In this document: positions 16,981 through 25,380 of the stretch, piece after piece | Layout: every line of letters starts with the position of its first letter | Numbering within the stretch: the first letter of the stretch is position 1 | Source: an uncultured Bacillota bacterium | Lineage (GTDB): Bacteria; Bacillota; Clostridia; Christensenellales; QAND01 | DNA: 64,000 nucleotides | NCBI GenBank assembly: GCA_905188085.1 | Contig: CAJJKN010000004.1 | Location: forward strand, 94,538-158,537 | Direction of reading: 5' to 3' | Translations under genes and position numbers: made by a program | The notes under the pieces: generated by a model | What the model saw: only the letters and a program-made list of their open reading frames with translations | Told to the model about the DNA's origin: nothing | The model's database searches: none

Positions 16981-17643
16981 TTAAATTTTCGGCAGCCCAT
17001 GCTGCACATATTCCTCATACCGTGCGCCGGCTTCCCGCTGCGCCGTGTATGGGTCTTCTATCTTGGCAAAATATCGTTTCAAAATATCATCAAACATTGT
17101 CAGATAGTTTTCTATGTTTTTGGCCAGCTGCTCGTGGTCTTGTGGTTGTTTTGTTTCCGCAACCAACGTTCTGGCCAACTTCCCGGGTTCCATTTGATAC
17201 ACCACTCGCTCTCTTTTTCCCGGCGGCATATGCTTTTGTTCCAGCCCCGCCCACAGCTCTGCAAAATCCTGCAAATCCGTTTGCAGCTGCTGGCTTTGGG
17301 TGCGAACGCTCACTCGCAACTCGCCTACCGCTTGCCCCGGTTCACGATACAACTCCACGCTGTATCGAATCACGGGCCTGTATTTATATTGCAGCGGGCT
17401 TTTCATCGAAATCATGGTCTGCGCCGGCTGCACTATCCATTGAAATCCTTTATGCTGTTCCATCGCCTGTTCCAAATAGCGGAACACATCCTGATACCGC
17501 ATTTCCGGCGTCACCATCTGTACCCGCTCTGCCAAAATCTGATTGATCAGGTTGGAACGGCTGGTGTGCATGGCATAGGCCAATTCATCTATCTGTTGAA
17601 TTACTTCATCCATCAAAACCAAACTATACGCGCTGCGATTCAT
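16981..17643 (-). CDS. Ribbon-helix-helix-like protein upstream of clpB
   Basis: The 220-residue protein is not one I can name. The first 45 residues (YSLVLMDEVIQQIDELAYAMHTSRSNLINQILAERV) fit a CopG/Arc-type ribbon-helix-helix: a short strand, then two helices with a TSRSNLIN turn. The rest is a mostly hydrophilic domain without recognised motifs. GAAAGGAGAAAGC precedes ATG 17643. With clpB 20 bases downstream and one promoter ahead, the two form an operon. A role as autoregulator of clpB is inferred from position only. Confidence 0.65.
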   Translation of the reverse strand: MNRSAYSLVLMDEVIQQIDELAYAMHTSRSNLINQILAERVQMVTPEMRYQDVFRYLEQAMEQHKGFQWIVQPAQTMISMKSPLQYKYRPVIRYSVELYREPGQAVGELRVSVRTQSQQLQTDLQDFAELWAGLEQKHMPPGKRERVVYQMEPGKLARTLVAETKQPQDHEQLAKNIENYLTMFDDILKRYFAKIEDPYTAQREAGARYEEYVQHGLPKI

Positions 17644-17668
17644 TGCTTTCTCCTTTCCGGATATCTAT

Positions 17669-17696
17669 ATTATATTCCTTTATAATAATTTGTCAA
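17669..17696 (-). promoter_or_regulatory. Promoter of the RHH-clpB operon
   Basis: TTGACA, 16-base spacer, TATAAT on the minus strand, about 25 bases before the RHH start. Flanking AT-rich inverted pieces TATAATA and TATTATA are possible operator halves. Confidence 0.85.
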
Positions 17697-17699
17697 TAA

Positions 17700-18200
17700 T
17701 ATTATATAATTTTATTTTCAAATTATTTTATATTATTTTCTTTTTAAGATCCCTCTTTTCCTCCCTATTTATTCATCTCTCGTTTCTGTTGTTCAAAATC
17801 TCAAAAGCTTTAATGCTTCCCCTTTTGTTTTGTCGCTTTGCCAAAAGTCTTTAGATTCCGAAAATTTTCTCCATTCCATTTTCTCACCCTTTTTCGCATT
17901 CTCTCCCGCTTTCACGCCAAATTCCCGCCTCTCTTAATTTCTATTTTCTATCCGCCTCCTTCCCCTTTTCCTCGTAATTTTTCCCCTATTTTCCCTTTTT
18001 CAGCGTTTTATATCTCTCCCTTTCTCAACCTTTTTAAGATCTCCCTTGTATTTTCTTTCATTAAACTTAAAACCCCTGTAAATCTCTTTGAATTTTTTAG
18101 TTTGCACCTAAAATAGCCGAATATACCTCCCCCTCTTTTACTTCCTTTTTCAATCTGTCAATTGTTCATACTCCCTTTTAAAAAAGTTCCCGAGAAAACA
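17700..18200. other. Pyrimidine-rich spacer without a gene
   Basis: About 500 bases with a strong excess of C and T, and little G, on the plus strand. Reading frames through it translate into low-complexity Phe, Ser, Leu and Pro, not protein-like sequence. It lies between the liv operon terminator and the RHH-clpB promoter. I see no hairpin, repeat or promoter that explains it. Confidence 0.6.
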
Positions 18201-18225
18201 AAAAGAGGGCCAATGCCCTCTTTCT
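18201..18225 (-). terminator. Terminator of the liv operon
   Basis: AAAGAGGGC/GCCCTCTTT with a CAAT loop, followed by Ts on the minus strand, right after livF. Confidence 0.9.
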
Positions 18226-18234
18226 TATTTTTGC

Positions 18235-18945
18235 TTAGCCGCCCAAATACGCTTTGCGTACCTGTTCGTTATTGGAAAGCTCTTCGGCGTCTCCGCTCAT
18301 TGCCACCTGGCCCGTTTCCAATACATACGCCCTGTTTGCAATGTTCAGCGCCATCTTTGCATTCTGCTCTACCAGCAGCACCGTCACACCGGATTTGTTT
18401 ACATCCTGAATGATGCTGAAAATCTCATGCACCAAAATCGGGGAAAGGCCCATAGACGGCTCATCCAGCAGCAACATCTTCGGCTTGCTCATCAACGCCC
18501 GCGCGATGGCCAGCATCTGCTGTTCCCCGCCGGATAACGTGCCCGCTGCCTGCTTGCGTCTTTCTTTCAAGCGCGGCAGACGCTCAAAAATGCGCTCATA
18601 TTCCTCGTTCAGGTTGGTTTTTCCATCCCGGATATAGGCGCCCATTTCCAGGTTTTCCATCACCGTCATTTTAGCAAACACACGGCGGCCCTCCGGCACC
18701 TGCGCCAAGCCCAGCTTGGGGATTTTATACGCATCCATATGCGTAATATCCTGCCCGCAGAAATTCACCTGTCCGCTTTTGGATTTTATCAACTGGGAAA
18801 TCGCGTGCAGCGTCGTGGTTTTGCCTGCGCCGTTGGCGCCAATCAGAGTGATGATTTCTCCCTCGTTTACTTCAAAGGAAATATCTTTAATTGCATGAAT
18901 GGCTCCGTAAAACACATTCAGCCCTTTTACTTCCAACATCGCCAT
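18235..18945 (-). CDS. livF: Branched-chain amino acid ABC transporter ATPase LivF
   Basis: One of two ATPases of the LIV uptake system. Walker A is GANGAGKTT, the signature LSGGEQQML and Walker B LLLDEPSMGLSP, the last being typical of LivF. I choose ATG 18945 because GGGAGG lies 9 bases upstream; an ATG at 18951 overlaps the livG stop by ATGA and is also possible. It is the last gene of a livK-livH-livM-livG-livF operon. Confidence 0.95.
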   Translation of the reverse strand: MAMLEVKGLNVFYGAIHAIKDISFEVNEGEIITLIGANGAGKTTTLHAISQLIKSKSGQVNFCGQDITHMDAYKIPKLGLAQVPEGRRVFAKMTVMENLEMGAYIRDGKTNLNEEYERIFERLPRLKERRKQAAGTLSGGEQQMLAIARALMSKPKMLLLDEPSMGLSPILVHEIFSIIQDVNKSGVTVLLVEQNAKMALNIANRAYVLETGQVAMSGDAEELSNNEQVRKAYLGG

Positions 18946-18947
18946 GC

Positions 18948-19709
18948 TCATTCACCTCCCAAATAGGCGGCAATGACCTTGGGGTTGTTCCGGATCTCTT
19001 CCGGCAGCCCTTCGGCAATGACCTGACCATAGTCCAATACATACAGCCGTTCACAAATGTTCATCACAAAGCTCATATCGTGTTCGATCAACAAAATCGA
19101 AACGCCGTATTTAATTTGAATGACCTGTATGGTCTCCAACAGCTCCCTGGTTTCCGTCGGGTTCATCCCGGCCGCCGGTTCATCCAGCAGCAGCAATTTC
19201 GGGTTCGCCGCCATCGCGCGCGCAATTTCCAGCTTACGCTGTTTGCCATACGGCAGGTTCTTTGCGTCGGATTCCGCAAATTCATCCAGCCCTACGACCT
19301 TAAGCAATTCATGCGCCCGGTCATCAATGTCCTTTTCCGCTTTCCAATAGGAAGGCAAGCGCAAAATGCCTGCTACCATGGAATATTTATATTGCGGTGT
19401 CATGGCAATTTTTACATTGTCCAGCACCGAAACATCCTTAAACAAACGAATATTCTGGAACGTACGCGCAATCCCCTGCTGGGTCACCTGGTAGGTCTTT
19501 TTCCCCACGATGCTAACATCTTCCAGTTCAATCGTACCTTCCGTCGGCGTGTAAACTTCCGTCAACAGGTTAAATACCGTGGTTTTGCCCGCGCCGTTCG
19601 GGCCGATCAACCCTACGATTTCTCCTTTGTTGATCGTCAGATTTACATCTTGCAAGGCCTGTAAGCCGCCAAAGCGGATGCCCAATCCTTTGGTTTTCAG
19701 CAACGGCAT
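18948..19709 (-). CDS. livG: Branched-chain amino acid ABC transporter ATPase LivG
   Basis: The second ATPase of the LIV system, 253 residues. Walker A GPNGAGKTT, the LivG-type segment GIARTFQNIRLFKDVSVLDNV, LPYGKQRKLEIARA as signature region, and LLLDEPAAGMNP. The final VIAAYLGGE tail is also typical of the family. It starts 3 bases after livM and its stop overlaps the livF region. Confidence 0.96.
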   Translation of the reverse strand: MPLLKTKGLGIRFGGLQALQDVNLTINKGEIVGLIGPNGAGKTTVFNLLTEVYTPTEGTIELEDVSIVGKKTYQVTQQGIARTFQNIRLFKDVSVLDNVKIAMTPQYKYSMVAGILRLPSYWKAEKDIDDRAHELLKVVGLDEFAESDAKNLPYGKQRKLEIARAMAANPKLLLLDEPAAGMNPTETRELLETIQVIQIKYGVSILLIEHDMSFVMNICERLYVLDYGQVIAEGLPEEIRNNPKVIAAYLGGE

Positions 19710-19712
19710 CGC

Positions 19713-20714
19713 TTACACCTCCTCTTTGGCAGGTTCCGTCTCTTTCTTGGAACCGCCCTTTTGTTTGTTTTTAAAGCGATCGATGATCTTGGTCAAAGAG
19801 AATTCATACCGGCCCAGCAAACCGTTGGGCTTAAAGAGCATCATCACAATCAAAATGATGGAATACAGCAGCATCCGGTAATCGGAAAATCCGCGGAGCG
19901 CTTCCGGCAAAATCGTAAGCACCACGGCCGCCAAAATGGAGCCCGTTGTGGAGCCCATGCCGCCCAAAACCACCATTACCAAAAACTCAATCGAATAGTT
20001 AAAGTCAAACTTCGTCGGGTTAATGATGCCGATATGGTGCGCATACAAGCCGCCGCCGATTCCGGCAATGGCCGCCGCCAAAACAAACGCCATCATCTTG
20101 TAATACGTTGTGTTGATCCCGGTCGCTTCCGCCGCAATCTCGTCTTCACGAATGGCAATTACAGCACGCCCATGTCTGGATTTTACAAAGGTGTTCACGA
20201 TAAAAATCGTGCCCGCCGCCACAAAATACACCCAGGCAAACGTTGTTAAACTCGGAATGCCGCGCAAACCCAGCGCGCCGCCCGTAATATCCAGGTTCAG
20301 GAAAATTACGCGGATGATTTCCCCAAAGCCAAGGGTAATGATTGCCAGATAATCGCCCCGCAGATGCAAGGCGGGAATGCCGATGATAATGCCCACCACT
20401 GCGGATACCGCGCCCGCAACCAGCAGCGCCAGCGGAAACGATACCGCCGCGGGCAAATCCACATTCATCGTGAAGATCGCCGCCGCATATGCGCCTACGG
20501 ACATAAATCCTGCATGGCCCAACACCAACTGGCCCAAATAGCCGGTTGTCAAGTTCAAGCTGACTGCCATGATGATATTGATAAACATCATCGTCAAAAT
20601 GCCGGCATAATACCGGTCAACCACTCCGGTATCCATCAGCACCATTAAGATCGCATACAAGCCTACAACCAAAATCAAATTGCGGAGATAGGCAAACATC
20701 GTTTTCTTTTTCAT
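19713..20714 (-). CDS. livM: Branched-chain amino acid ABC permease LivM
   Basis: Membrane subunit, 333 residues with about ten hydrophobic segments. The LSLNLTTGYLGQLVLGHAGFMSVGAYAAA stretch and the cytoplasmic loop GRAVIAIREDEIAAEATGIN, which contacts the ATPases, are hallmarks of the LivM family. The C-terminal tail is Lys- and Glu-rich. GGAGGGG lies before ATG 20714. It sits between livH and livG in the operon. Confidence 0.95.
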   Translation of the reverse strand: MKKKTMFAYLRNLILVVGLYAILMVLMDTGVVDRYYAGILTMMFINIIMAVSLNLTTGYLGQLVLGHAGFMSVGAYAAAIFTMNVDLPAAVSFPLALLVAGAVSAVVGIIIGIPALHLRGDYLAIITLGFGEIIRVIFLNLDITGGALGLRGIPSLTTFAWVYFVAAGTIFIVNTFVKSRHGRAVIAIREDEIAAEATGINTTYYKMMAFVLAAAIAGIGGGLYAHHIGIINPTKFDFNYSIEFLVMVVLGGMGSTTGSILAAVVLTILPEALRGFSDYRMLLYSIILIVMMLFKPNGLLGRYEFSLTKIIDRFKNKQKGGSKKETEPAKEEV

Positions 20715-20727
20715 CGTCTACCCCTCC

Positions 20728-21618
20728 TCACACTTTTTCTGTCGTATTCTTGCCCATAATACCCGAAGGTTTCACAAGCAGCACGACAATCAAAATCCCA
20801 AACACAACGGCGTCTGCCAGCTGAGTGGAAATGTATCCTTTGGTCAAGCTTTCTGCAACGCCCATGATATAGCCGCCGATCATGGCGCCCGGGATGTTCC
20901 CGATGCCGCCCAATACCGCGGCCACGAAAGCTTTCAACCCCAGCATGGAACCGATAAACGGCGTAATCATCGGGTACGAAGCGCCATACAATACAGCGCC
21001 CACAGCAGCCAGCGCCGCGCCCAAACCAAAGGTAAATGCAACGGTTCCGTTGGTGTTTATACCCATCAATCTTGCCGCGCCGGCATCTTCGGAAACTGCT
21101 CGCATGGCCTTACCCATTTTGGTTTTATTTACCAACAATTGCAGGCCGATCATCAGTACAACCGACGTTACAATCGTTACAATCGTAACTACGGAAACCT
21201 GCATGCTTCCCATGTTCACCGGCGGCGCATCAATCACAGTCGGAAACGCTTTCCCGGAGGAGCCGAAAATCAGCTGCGCCAGGTTTTGTAAAAAGATACT
21301 TACCCCAATGGCCGTAATCAAAAGAGAAATACGCGGCACATTTTTATTAAGCAGCCGTCTGTATGCAATACGCTCCATCAAAAGCGCTGCTACAATGCAC
21401 GCAACAATGGATCCCAAAACCGCCACTACCAGCGGCAGGCCCGCCATCACCAACACCACATATGCCCCATAGGCGCCTACCATGATCAGGTCCCCATGTG
21501 CAAAATTGATGAGCTGGACAATGCCGTATACCATGCTGTACCCCAGCGCTACCAGCGCATAGATACTGCCAACGTGCAGTCCGTTGATGATCTGTGATAA
21601 AAAGTCCACCCTCGTCAC
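20728..21618 (-). CDS. livH: Branched-chain amino acid ABC permease LivH
   Basis: Membrane partner of LivM, 296 residues. It opens with the LivH pattern INGLHVGSIYALVALGYSMVYGIVQLINFAHGDLIMVGAY and has the coupling loop GKAMRAVSEDAGAARLMGIN. The annotated start is GTG 21618; another GTG at 21609 (VDFLSQIING) would match the usual LivH length equally well. It is separated from livK by a GC-rich hairpin, which may set the ratio of binding protein to permease. Confidence 0.94.
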   Translation of the reverse strand: MTRVDFLSQIINGLHVGSIYALVALGYSMVYGIVQLINFAHGDLIMVGAYGAYVVLVMAGLPLVVAVLGSIVACIVAALLMERIAYRRLLNKNVPRISLLITAIGVSIFLQNLAQLIFGSSGKAFPTVIDAPPVNMGSMQVSVVTIVTIVTSVVLMIGLQLLVNKTKMGKAMRAVSEDAGAARLMGINTNGTVAFTFGLGAALAAVGAVLYGASYPMITPFIGSMLGLKAFVAAVLGGIGNIPGAMIGGYIMGVAESLTKGYISTQLADAVVFGILIVVLLVKPSGIMGKNTTEKV

Positions 21619-21723
21619 ACCCTACCTTTTAGATTTGCTGGTTTCACATCACAGTGCTTGTCTGAAAACCGAAAAGCACTCTGATGCAAAACCAACGAAA
21701 ATCATGCCATAAAACACGAATCC

Positions 21724-21748
21724 GAGAGAGGGCCCTGGGCCCCCTCTC
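21724..21748 (-). terminator. GC-rich hairpin between livK and livH
   Basis: On the minus strand GAGAGGG pairs with CCCTCTC around GGCCCAGGG, with no strong T run. In binding-protein operons such hairpins usually protect the upstream message end or partly terminate. Confidence 0.6.
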
Positions 21749-21781
21749 GTTCGCATTTTCATTCAATCAATTCAAAAGTGC

Positions 21782-22945
21782 TTACTGCCCTTTTTCGTAG
21801 CTTTCTACGTATTCAACGCTGCCGCCGGTCAATTTGTTGATCACAACGCCTTTAATCGGGTTGCGTTCTTCGTCAAAGACGATCTTGCCGGTTACGCCTT
21901 CAAAGCTGATGTTTTTGATTGCATTCACAACCGCCGCTTTATCCGTGGAGCCTGCTTCTTTGATGGCCTGCACCAACAGATACGCAGCATCGTAGCCCTG
22001 CGCGGAGAAGCCTTTGGGCGCTTCGCCGTATTTATCCGTGTATTTCTTGATGAATTCCTTCACTTTTTCATCTTTGCTCTGTACAGAGAATCCGCTGCAA
22101 TACAACGCACCTTCCAATACGCTCTTGTCGTCTACTTTATCCAGCACGCCGTCCCAGCCGTCTGCACCGAGCAGCTGCGCGGTCAAGCCTGCGGATTTTG
22201 CCTGCTGAACAATCAGCGCTACATCTTCATAGTAAACCGGGATGAACAATACATCCGGGTTCTGGCCCGCGATTTTGGTCAGCTGACTTTTGAAGTCCAC
22301 ATCGCCTTTGGCATAGCTTTCTTTTGCTACAACGTTCAAGTTCAGTTCTTTGGCGGTCTTTTCAAACGCTTCCGTCAGGCCCACGGAATAGTCATCCGAG
22401 GTGTTATACAGAATCGCAGCTGTTTTCGCATTCAGCTTTTTCACAGCATAGTCTGCCATCGTTTCGCCCTGATACGGGTCGATAAAGCAAACGCGGAATA
22501 CGTTTTCGCCCGCTTTTGTGATGTCCGCTGCCGTGCCGGTCGCGGTGATCATCGGGATGCCGTCTTTCACAGCCTGCTGCGCTACCGCGATGGACGGACC
22601 GCTGGTTACGTCACCGATCAGCGCTTCGATTTTATCGCTCTGAATCAGCTTGTTATAGGCGTTCACAGCTTCGGTTGCGTCGCCTTTTTCATCATACACA
22701 ACATAGTCGATCTTTTTACCCAATACGCCGCCGGCCTCGTTGATCTCTTCAATGGCCATTTTAATACCATTATCTGTGGCAATCCCGTAAATGGAAAGAT
22801 TGCCGGTCAACGGGGCCAAGCCACCGATTTTGATGGTGTCGGAAGGCGAATCACCCGCGTTGCTAGTTCCGCCGCCACCGCAGCCAACCAAGCTGGCAAG
22901 GCTCAGCATGCAAACCAAAGCCAATGCCGTAATACGTTTTTTCAT
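21782..22945 (-). CDS. livK: Branched-chain amino acid ABC substrate-binding lipoprotein
   Basis: A 387-residue extracytoplasmic receptor: signal helix ending in the lipobox LVGC at about residue 22, then a periplasmic-binding-protein type I fold (IKIGGLAPLTGNLSIYGIATDNGIKMAIEEINEAGGVLGKKIDYVVYDEKGDATEAVNAYNKLI split over two lobes). It captures leucine, isoleucine or valine, or a related ligand, and delivers it to LivHM. GGAGGAG precedes ATG 22945. It is the first and probably most expressed gene of the operon. Confidence 0.94.
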   Translation of the reverse strand: MKKRITALALVCMLSLASLVGCGGGGTSNAGDSPSDTIKIGGLAPLTGNLSIYGIATDNGIKMAIEEINEAGGVLGKKIDYVVYDEKGDATEAVNAYNKLIQSDKIEALIGDVTSGPSIAVAQQAVKDGIPMITATGTAADITKAGENVFRVCFIDPYQGETMADYAVKKLNAKTAAILYNTSDDYSVGLTEAFEKTAKELNLNVVAKESYAKGDVDFKSQLTKIAGQNPDVLFIPVYYEDVALIVQQAKSAGLTAQLLGADGWDGVLDKVDDKSVLEGALYCSGFSVQSKDEKVKEFIKKYTDKYGEAPKGFSAQGYDAAYLLVQAIKEAGSTDKAAVVNAIKNISFEGVTGKIVFDEERNPIKGVVINKLTGGSVEYVESYEKGQ

Positions 22946-23087
22946 CGTATTCTCCTCCTATTATGGAATAAATATTGAAGCCTCTTTCGAGGATCTTCTC
23001 CTTTTGGCAAATCTTGCATATTTATATATTTCATATTCATTGCCGAATTCGATATAATTCCGCCATATTTGCTATGAATTGCATATT

Positions 23088-23116
23088 ATAATACTGCATA
23101 ATCCCCCCGTTTTCAA
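23088..23116 (-). promoter_or_regulatory. Probable liv operon promoter
   Basis: TTGAAA, 17-base spacer, TATTAT on the minus strand. The leader of about 135 bases holds two small hairpins (CCTC/GAGG and GCAAA/TTTGC) but no recognised riboswitch or T-box. Confidence 0.6.
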
Positions 23117-23234
23117 GTGTTTCTTGCCTGCAAAAACAACAATTTCAAAAATAATTTTCATCCCCCGGTCACAATTGTTTCCATTCTTCGTATATGTTTA
23201 CTGGTTTGTTACATTTATATACACTTTTTTTGGT

Positions 23235-23263
23235 TTGACAGCGGCGACTAACTCTTCTATAAT
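23235..23263 (+). promoter_or_regulatory. Promoter of the zur-znuACB operon
   Basis: Perfect TTGACA, 17-base spacer, TATAAT. The predicted start site lies inside the adjacent palindrome. Confidence 0.92.
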
Positions 23264-23266
23264 TTA

Positions 23267-23281
23267 TGAAACTGAGTTTCA
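23267..23281. promoter_or_regulatory. Candidate Zur operator
   Basis: TGAAAC-TGA-GTTTCA, a perfect 6-3-6 palindrome over the predicted transcription start of the zur operon, where a zinc-loaded repressor would block initiation. Confidence 0.75.
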
Positions 23282-23309
23282 AATTCAATTTAGGAGATGT
23301 CTTTTCACC

Positions 23310-23723
23310 ATGCAATCCTATCATACCAAGCAGCGAACCCAGATTTTACAATATCTAATCGATCATAAAGACAGCCATGTAACGGCAGACCAGATTACCC
23401 GACATTTGCGCAGCCAAGAATGCTCCATCGGCAAAGCCACCGTCTATCGTTATTTGGATCGCCTGGTATCGCAAGGGCAGGTGCGCAAATTTCTCTTGGA
23501 AGAAGGTGCCAGCGCCTGTTATCAATATGTGGAAGCGCCCGGCCAATGCCAGGAACATTTTCATTTGAAATGCGTAACCTGTGGCGCTTTGATTCATCTG
23601 CATTGCGATTATCTATCCCAGCTCGGCCGACACATCGCGCAGGAACACGGTTTTCTCATCAATTCTTCCAGAACCGTTTTTTACGGCCAATGCGCCGCCT
23701 GCCGCAATCGGGAGCAGCTATGA
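23310..23723 (+). CDS. zur: Fur-family zinc uptake regulator (Zur-like)
   Basis: A 137-residue metalloregulator of the Fur family. The N-terminal winged helix includes IGKATVYRYLDRLVSQGQVRKF; the metal sites show EHFHLKCVTCG (His83, His85, Cys88, Cys91) and a second CxxC at 128-131. The start is ATG 23310 with TAGGAGATG upstream; frames that extend further upstream lack a ribosome site. It heads an operon with znuA, znuC and znuB (ATGA overlap), which points to zinc rather than iron. Confidence 0.9.
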   Translation: MQSYHTKQRTQILQYLIDHKDSHVTADQITRHLRSQECSIGKATVYRYLDRLVSQGQVRKFLLEEGASACYQYVEAPGQCQEHFHLKCVTCGALIHLHCDYLSQLGRHIAQEHGFLINSSRTVFYGQCAACRNREQL

Positions 23724-24673
23724 TACGCCGCATTCTCTCTTTTCTTTTATGTATTTGCCTATCCATGGCCTGCCTGTCCGGTTGCTTTTTTCCCAACGAA
23801 GGCAGCGAATCCGCCGAGGGAAAGCTTCGCATTGTGGCTACATTGTTTCCGCAATACGATTTTGCCAAGGCCATCGCGGGGGATAAAGCGGATGTCTCGC
23901 TTTTGCTGCCGCCCGGGGCGGAAAGCCATAATTATGAGCCTACCCCGCAGGATATTTTATCCATTCACAATGCGGATCTTTTTCTGTATACCGGCGCAGA
24001 AATGGAGCCCTGGGCCGAAAGCCTTGTGGAAAGCCTGCCCACGCGGGATTCCGTTGTGGATGTATCTGCCGGCATTTCGCTAATTCCCATGGAGGATGAG
24101 GAAGGGCATGATCATCACGAGGAAGAGCACGCTCATCACCACCATACCTATGATCCTCATATTTGGACAAGCCCTGTATACGCCAAGCAAATCGTGCAGA
24201 CCATCTCCCGGGCGCTTTGCACACACGATCCGCAAAACGCCTCCTATTACCGGGCCAACACACAGCGCTATTTGGCCGAGCTGGAAACGCTGAACCAGGC
24301 TTTTCTCTCCGTTACCGCGCAGGCCAAGCGAACGGAACTGGTTTTCGGCTCTCCTTTTTCCTTATATTATTTCACCAGCCAATACGGCCTGTCCTATCAG
24401 GCCGCGTTTGATTCCTGCTCCGGCGAATCCGAGCCCAGCGTACGCACGCTGGTTTCGCTGATCGAGCATATAAAAAAGGAAAAAATTCCCGTTGTTTACA
24501 CCACGGAGCTCACCGATACCCGCATCGCGCAAACCATCTGTGAAGAAACCGGCGCCAAGTTGCTGCTGTTTCATTCCTGTCATAACATTTCCCGGGAAGA
24601 ATTTCAGCAAGGCGTCACCTATCTGTCGCTTATGTATCAAAACGTTGAAAATTTGAAAGAAGGACTGGAATGA
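23720..24673 (+). CDS. znuA: Zinc ABC transporter substrate-binding lipoprotein
   Basis: A 317-residue cluster A-I metal receptor. Signal helix with lipobox LSGC at Cys22, then RIVATLFPQYDFAKAIAG, the first zinc ligand in ESHNYEPTP and a His-rich loop (HDHHEEEHAHHHH), which marks zinc rather than manganese receptors. Later ligands include DPHIWTSP and the C-terminal half. It overlaps zur by ATGA and znuC by ATGA, so the proteins are translationally coupled. Confidence 0.94.
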   Translation: MIRRILSFLLCICLSMACLSGCFFPNEGSESAEGKLRIVATLFPQYDFAKAIAGDKADVSLLLPPGAESHNYEPTPQDILSIHNADLFLYTGAEMEPWAESLVESLPTRDSVVDVSAGISLIPMEDEEGHDHHEEEHAHHHHTYDPHIWTSPVYAKQIVQTISRALCTHDPQNASYYRANTQRYLAELETLNQAFLSVTAQAKRTELVFGSPFSLYYFTSQYGLSYQAAFDSCSGESEPSVRTLVSLIEHIKKEKIPVVYTTELTDTRIAQTICEETGAKLLLFHSCHNISREEFQQGVTYLSLMYQNVENLKEGLE

Positions 24674-25380
24674 CACCGCAAATTTTATGTGAAAATGTCT
24701 CCGTTCAATATGATCGTCACCCCGCCGTGCAAAACGCTACCTTTTCCGTGGAGCCCGGCGATTTTCTCTGCATTGTAGGGGAAAACGGCTCCGGCAAAAG
24801 CACGCTTCTCAAGGCCATGTTGGGGCTGCTTCCGCTTTCCGGCGGGCAGATTCTTTTCACCGATTCCCGCTCCCGCCGCGGTATCGGCTATGTGCCTCAG
24901 CAAAGCAACATACAAAAGAATTTTCCCGCCACGGTTTGGGAAATCGTTTTGTCCGGCTGCTTGCCGCGGCGCAAATGGCGGCCGTTTTACACCTCGGCCG
25001 ATAAACAGCGCGCCCAAGACGCCCTATCTCAGGTGGATATGCTTTCGCTGAAAAATGTCAGCTATCAGCATCTGTCCGGCGGCCAGCAGCAGCGCGTCTT
25101 ATTGGCCCGCGCCCTGTGCGCTACGGACTGGCTGTTGTGTCTGGACGAGCCCACCACCGCCTTGGATGCGCAATCCACCGCAGAGCTGTATGCGCTTTTG
25201 GCAAACCTATGCCAAAACGGGCTTAGCATTGTGATGGTTTCCCATGATATACCAGCCACGCTCAGCCAAGCAAAACATATTTTGCATATGCATACAAAGC
25301 CGTTGTTTTTCGGCACCACGCAAGCGTATTGCAAAACATCGCTTTGCCAATCGTTTTTAAAAGAGGTTCCCCATGATTGA
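24670..25380 (+). CDS. znuC: Zinc ABC transporter ATPase
   Basis: A 236-residue ATPase with Walker A GENGSGKST, signature LSGGQQQRVLLARAL and Walker B LLCLDEPTTALD. The segment GYVPQQSNIQKNFPATVWEIVLSG is typical of the metal-type (ZnuC/MntB) ATPases. It energises the ZnuB permease for zinc import. Confidence 0.94.
   Translation: MTPQILCENVSVQYDRHPAVQNATFSVEPGDFLCIVGENGSGKSTLLKAMLGLLPLSGGQILFTDSRSRRGIGYVPQQSNIQKNFPATVWEIVLSGCLPRRKWRPFYTSADKQRAQDALSQVDMLSLKNVSYQHLSGGQQQRVLLARALCATDWLLCLDEPTTALDAQSTAELYALLANLCQNGLSIVMVSHDIPATLSQAKHILHMHTKPLFFGTTQAYCKTSLCQSFLKEVPHD

Noticed and set aside
14366..17760. CIRCE or CtsR control of clpB
   Set aside because: No TTAGCACTC-N9-GAGTGCTAA or CtsR heptamer repeat seen around the promoter.
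17838..18116. Open frame of 92 codons on the plus strand in the pyrimidine-rich spacer
   Set aside because: Its translation is low-complexity Phe/Ser/Pro/Leu, it has no ribosome site, and its composition merely reflects the C/T skew.
22946..23120. T-box or amino-acid riboswitch ahead of the liv operon
   Set aside because: No GGTGG antiterminator motif, specifier loop or lysine/glycine aptamer pattern; only two short hairpins.
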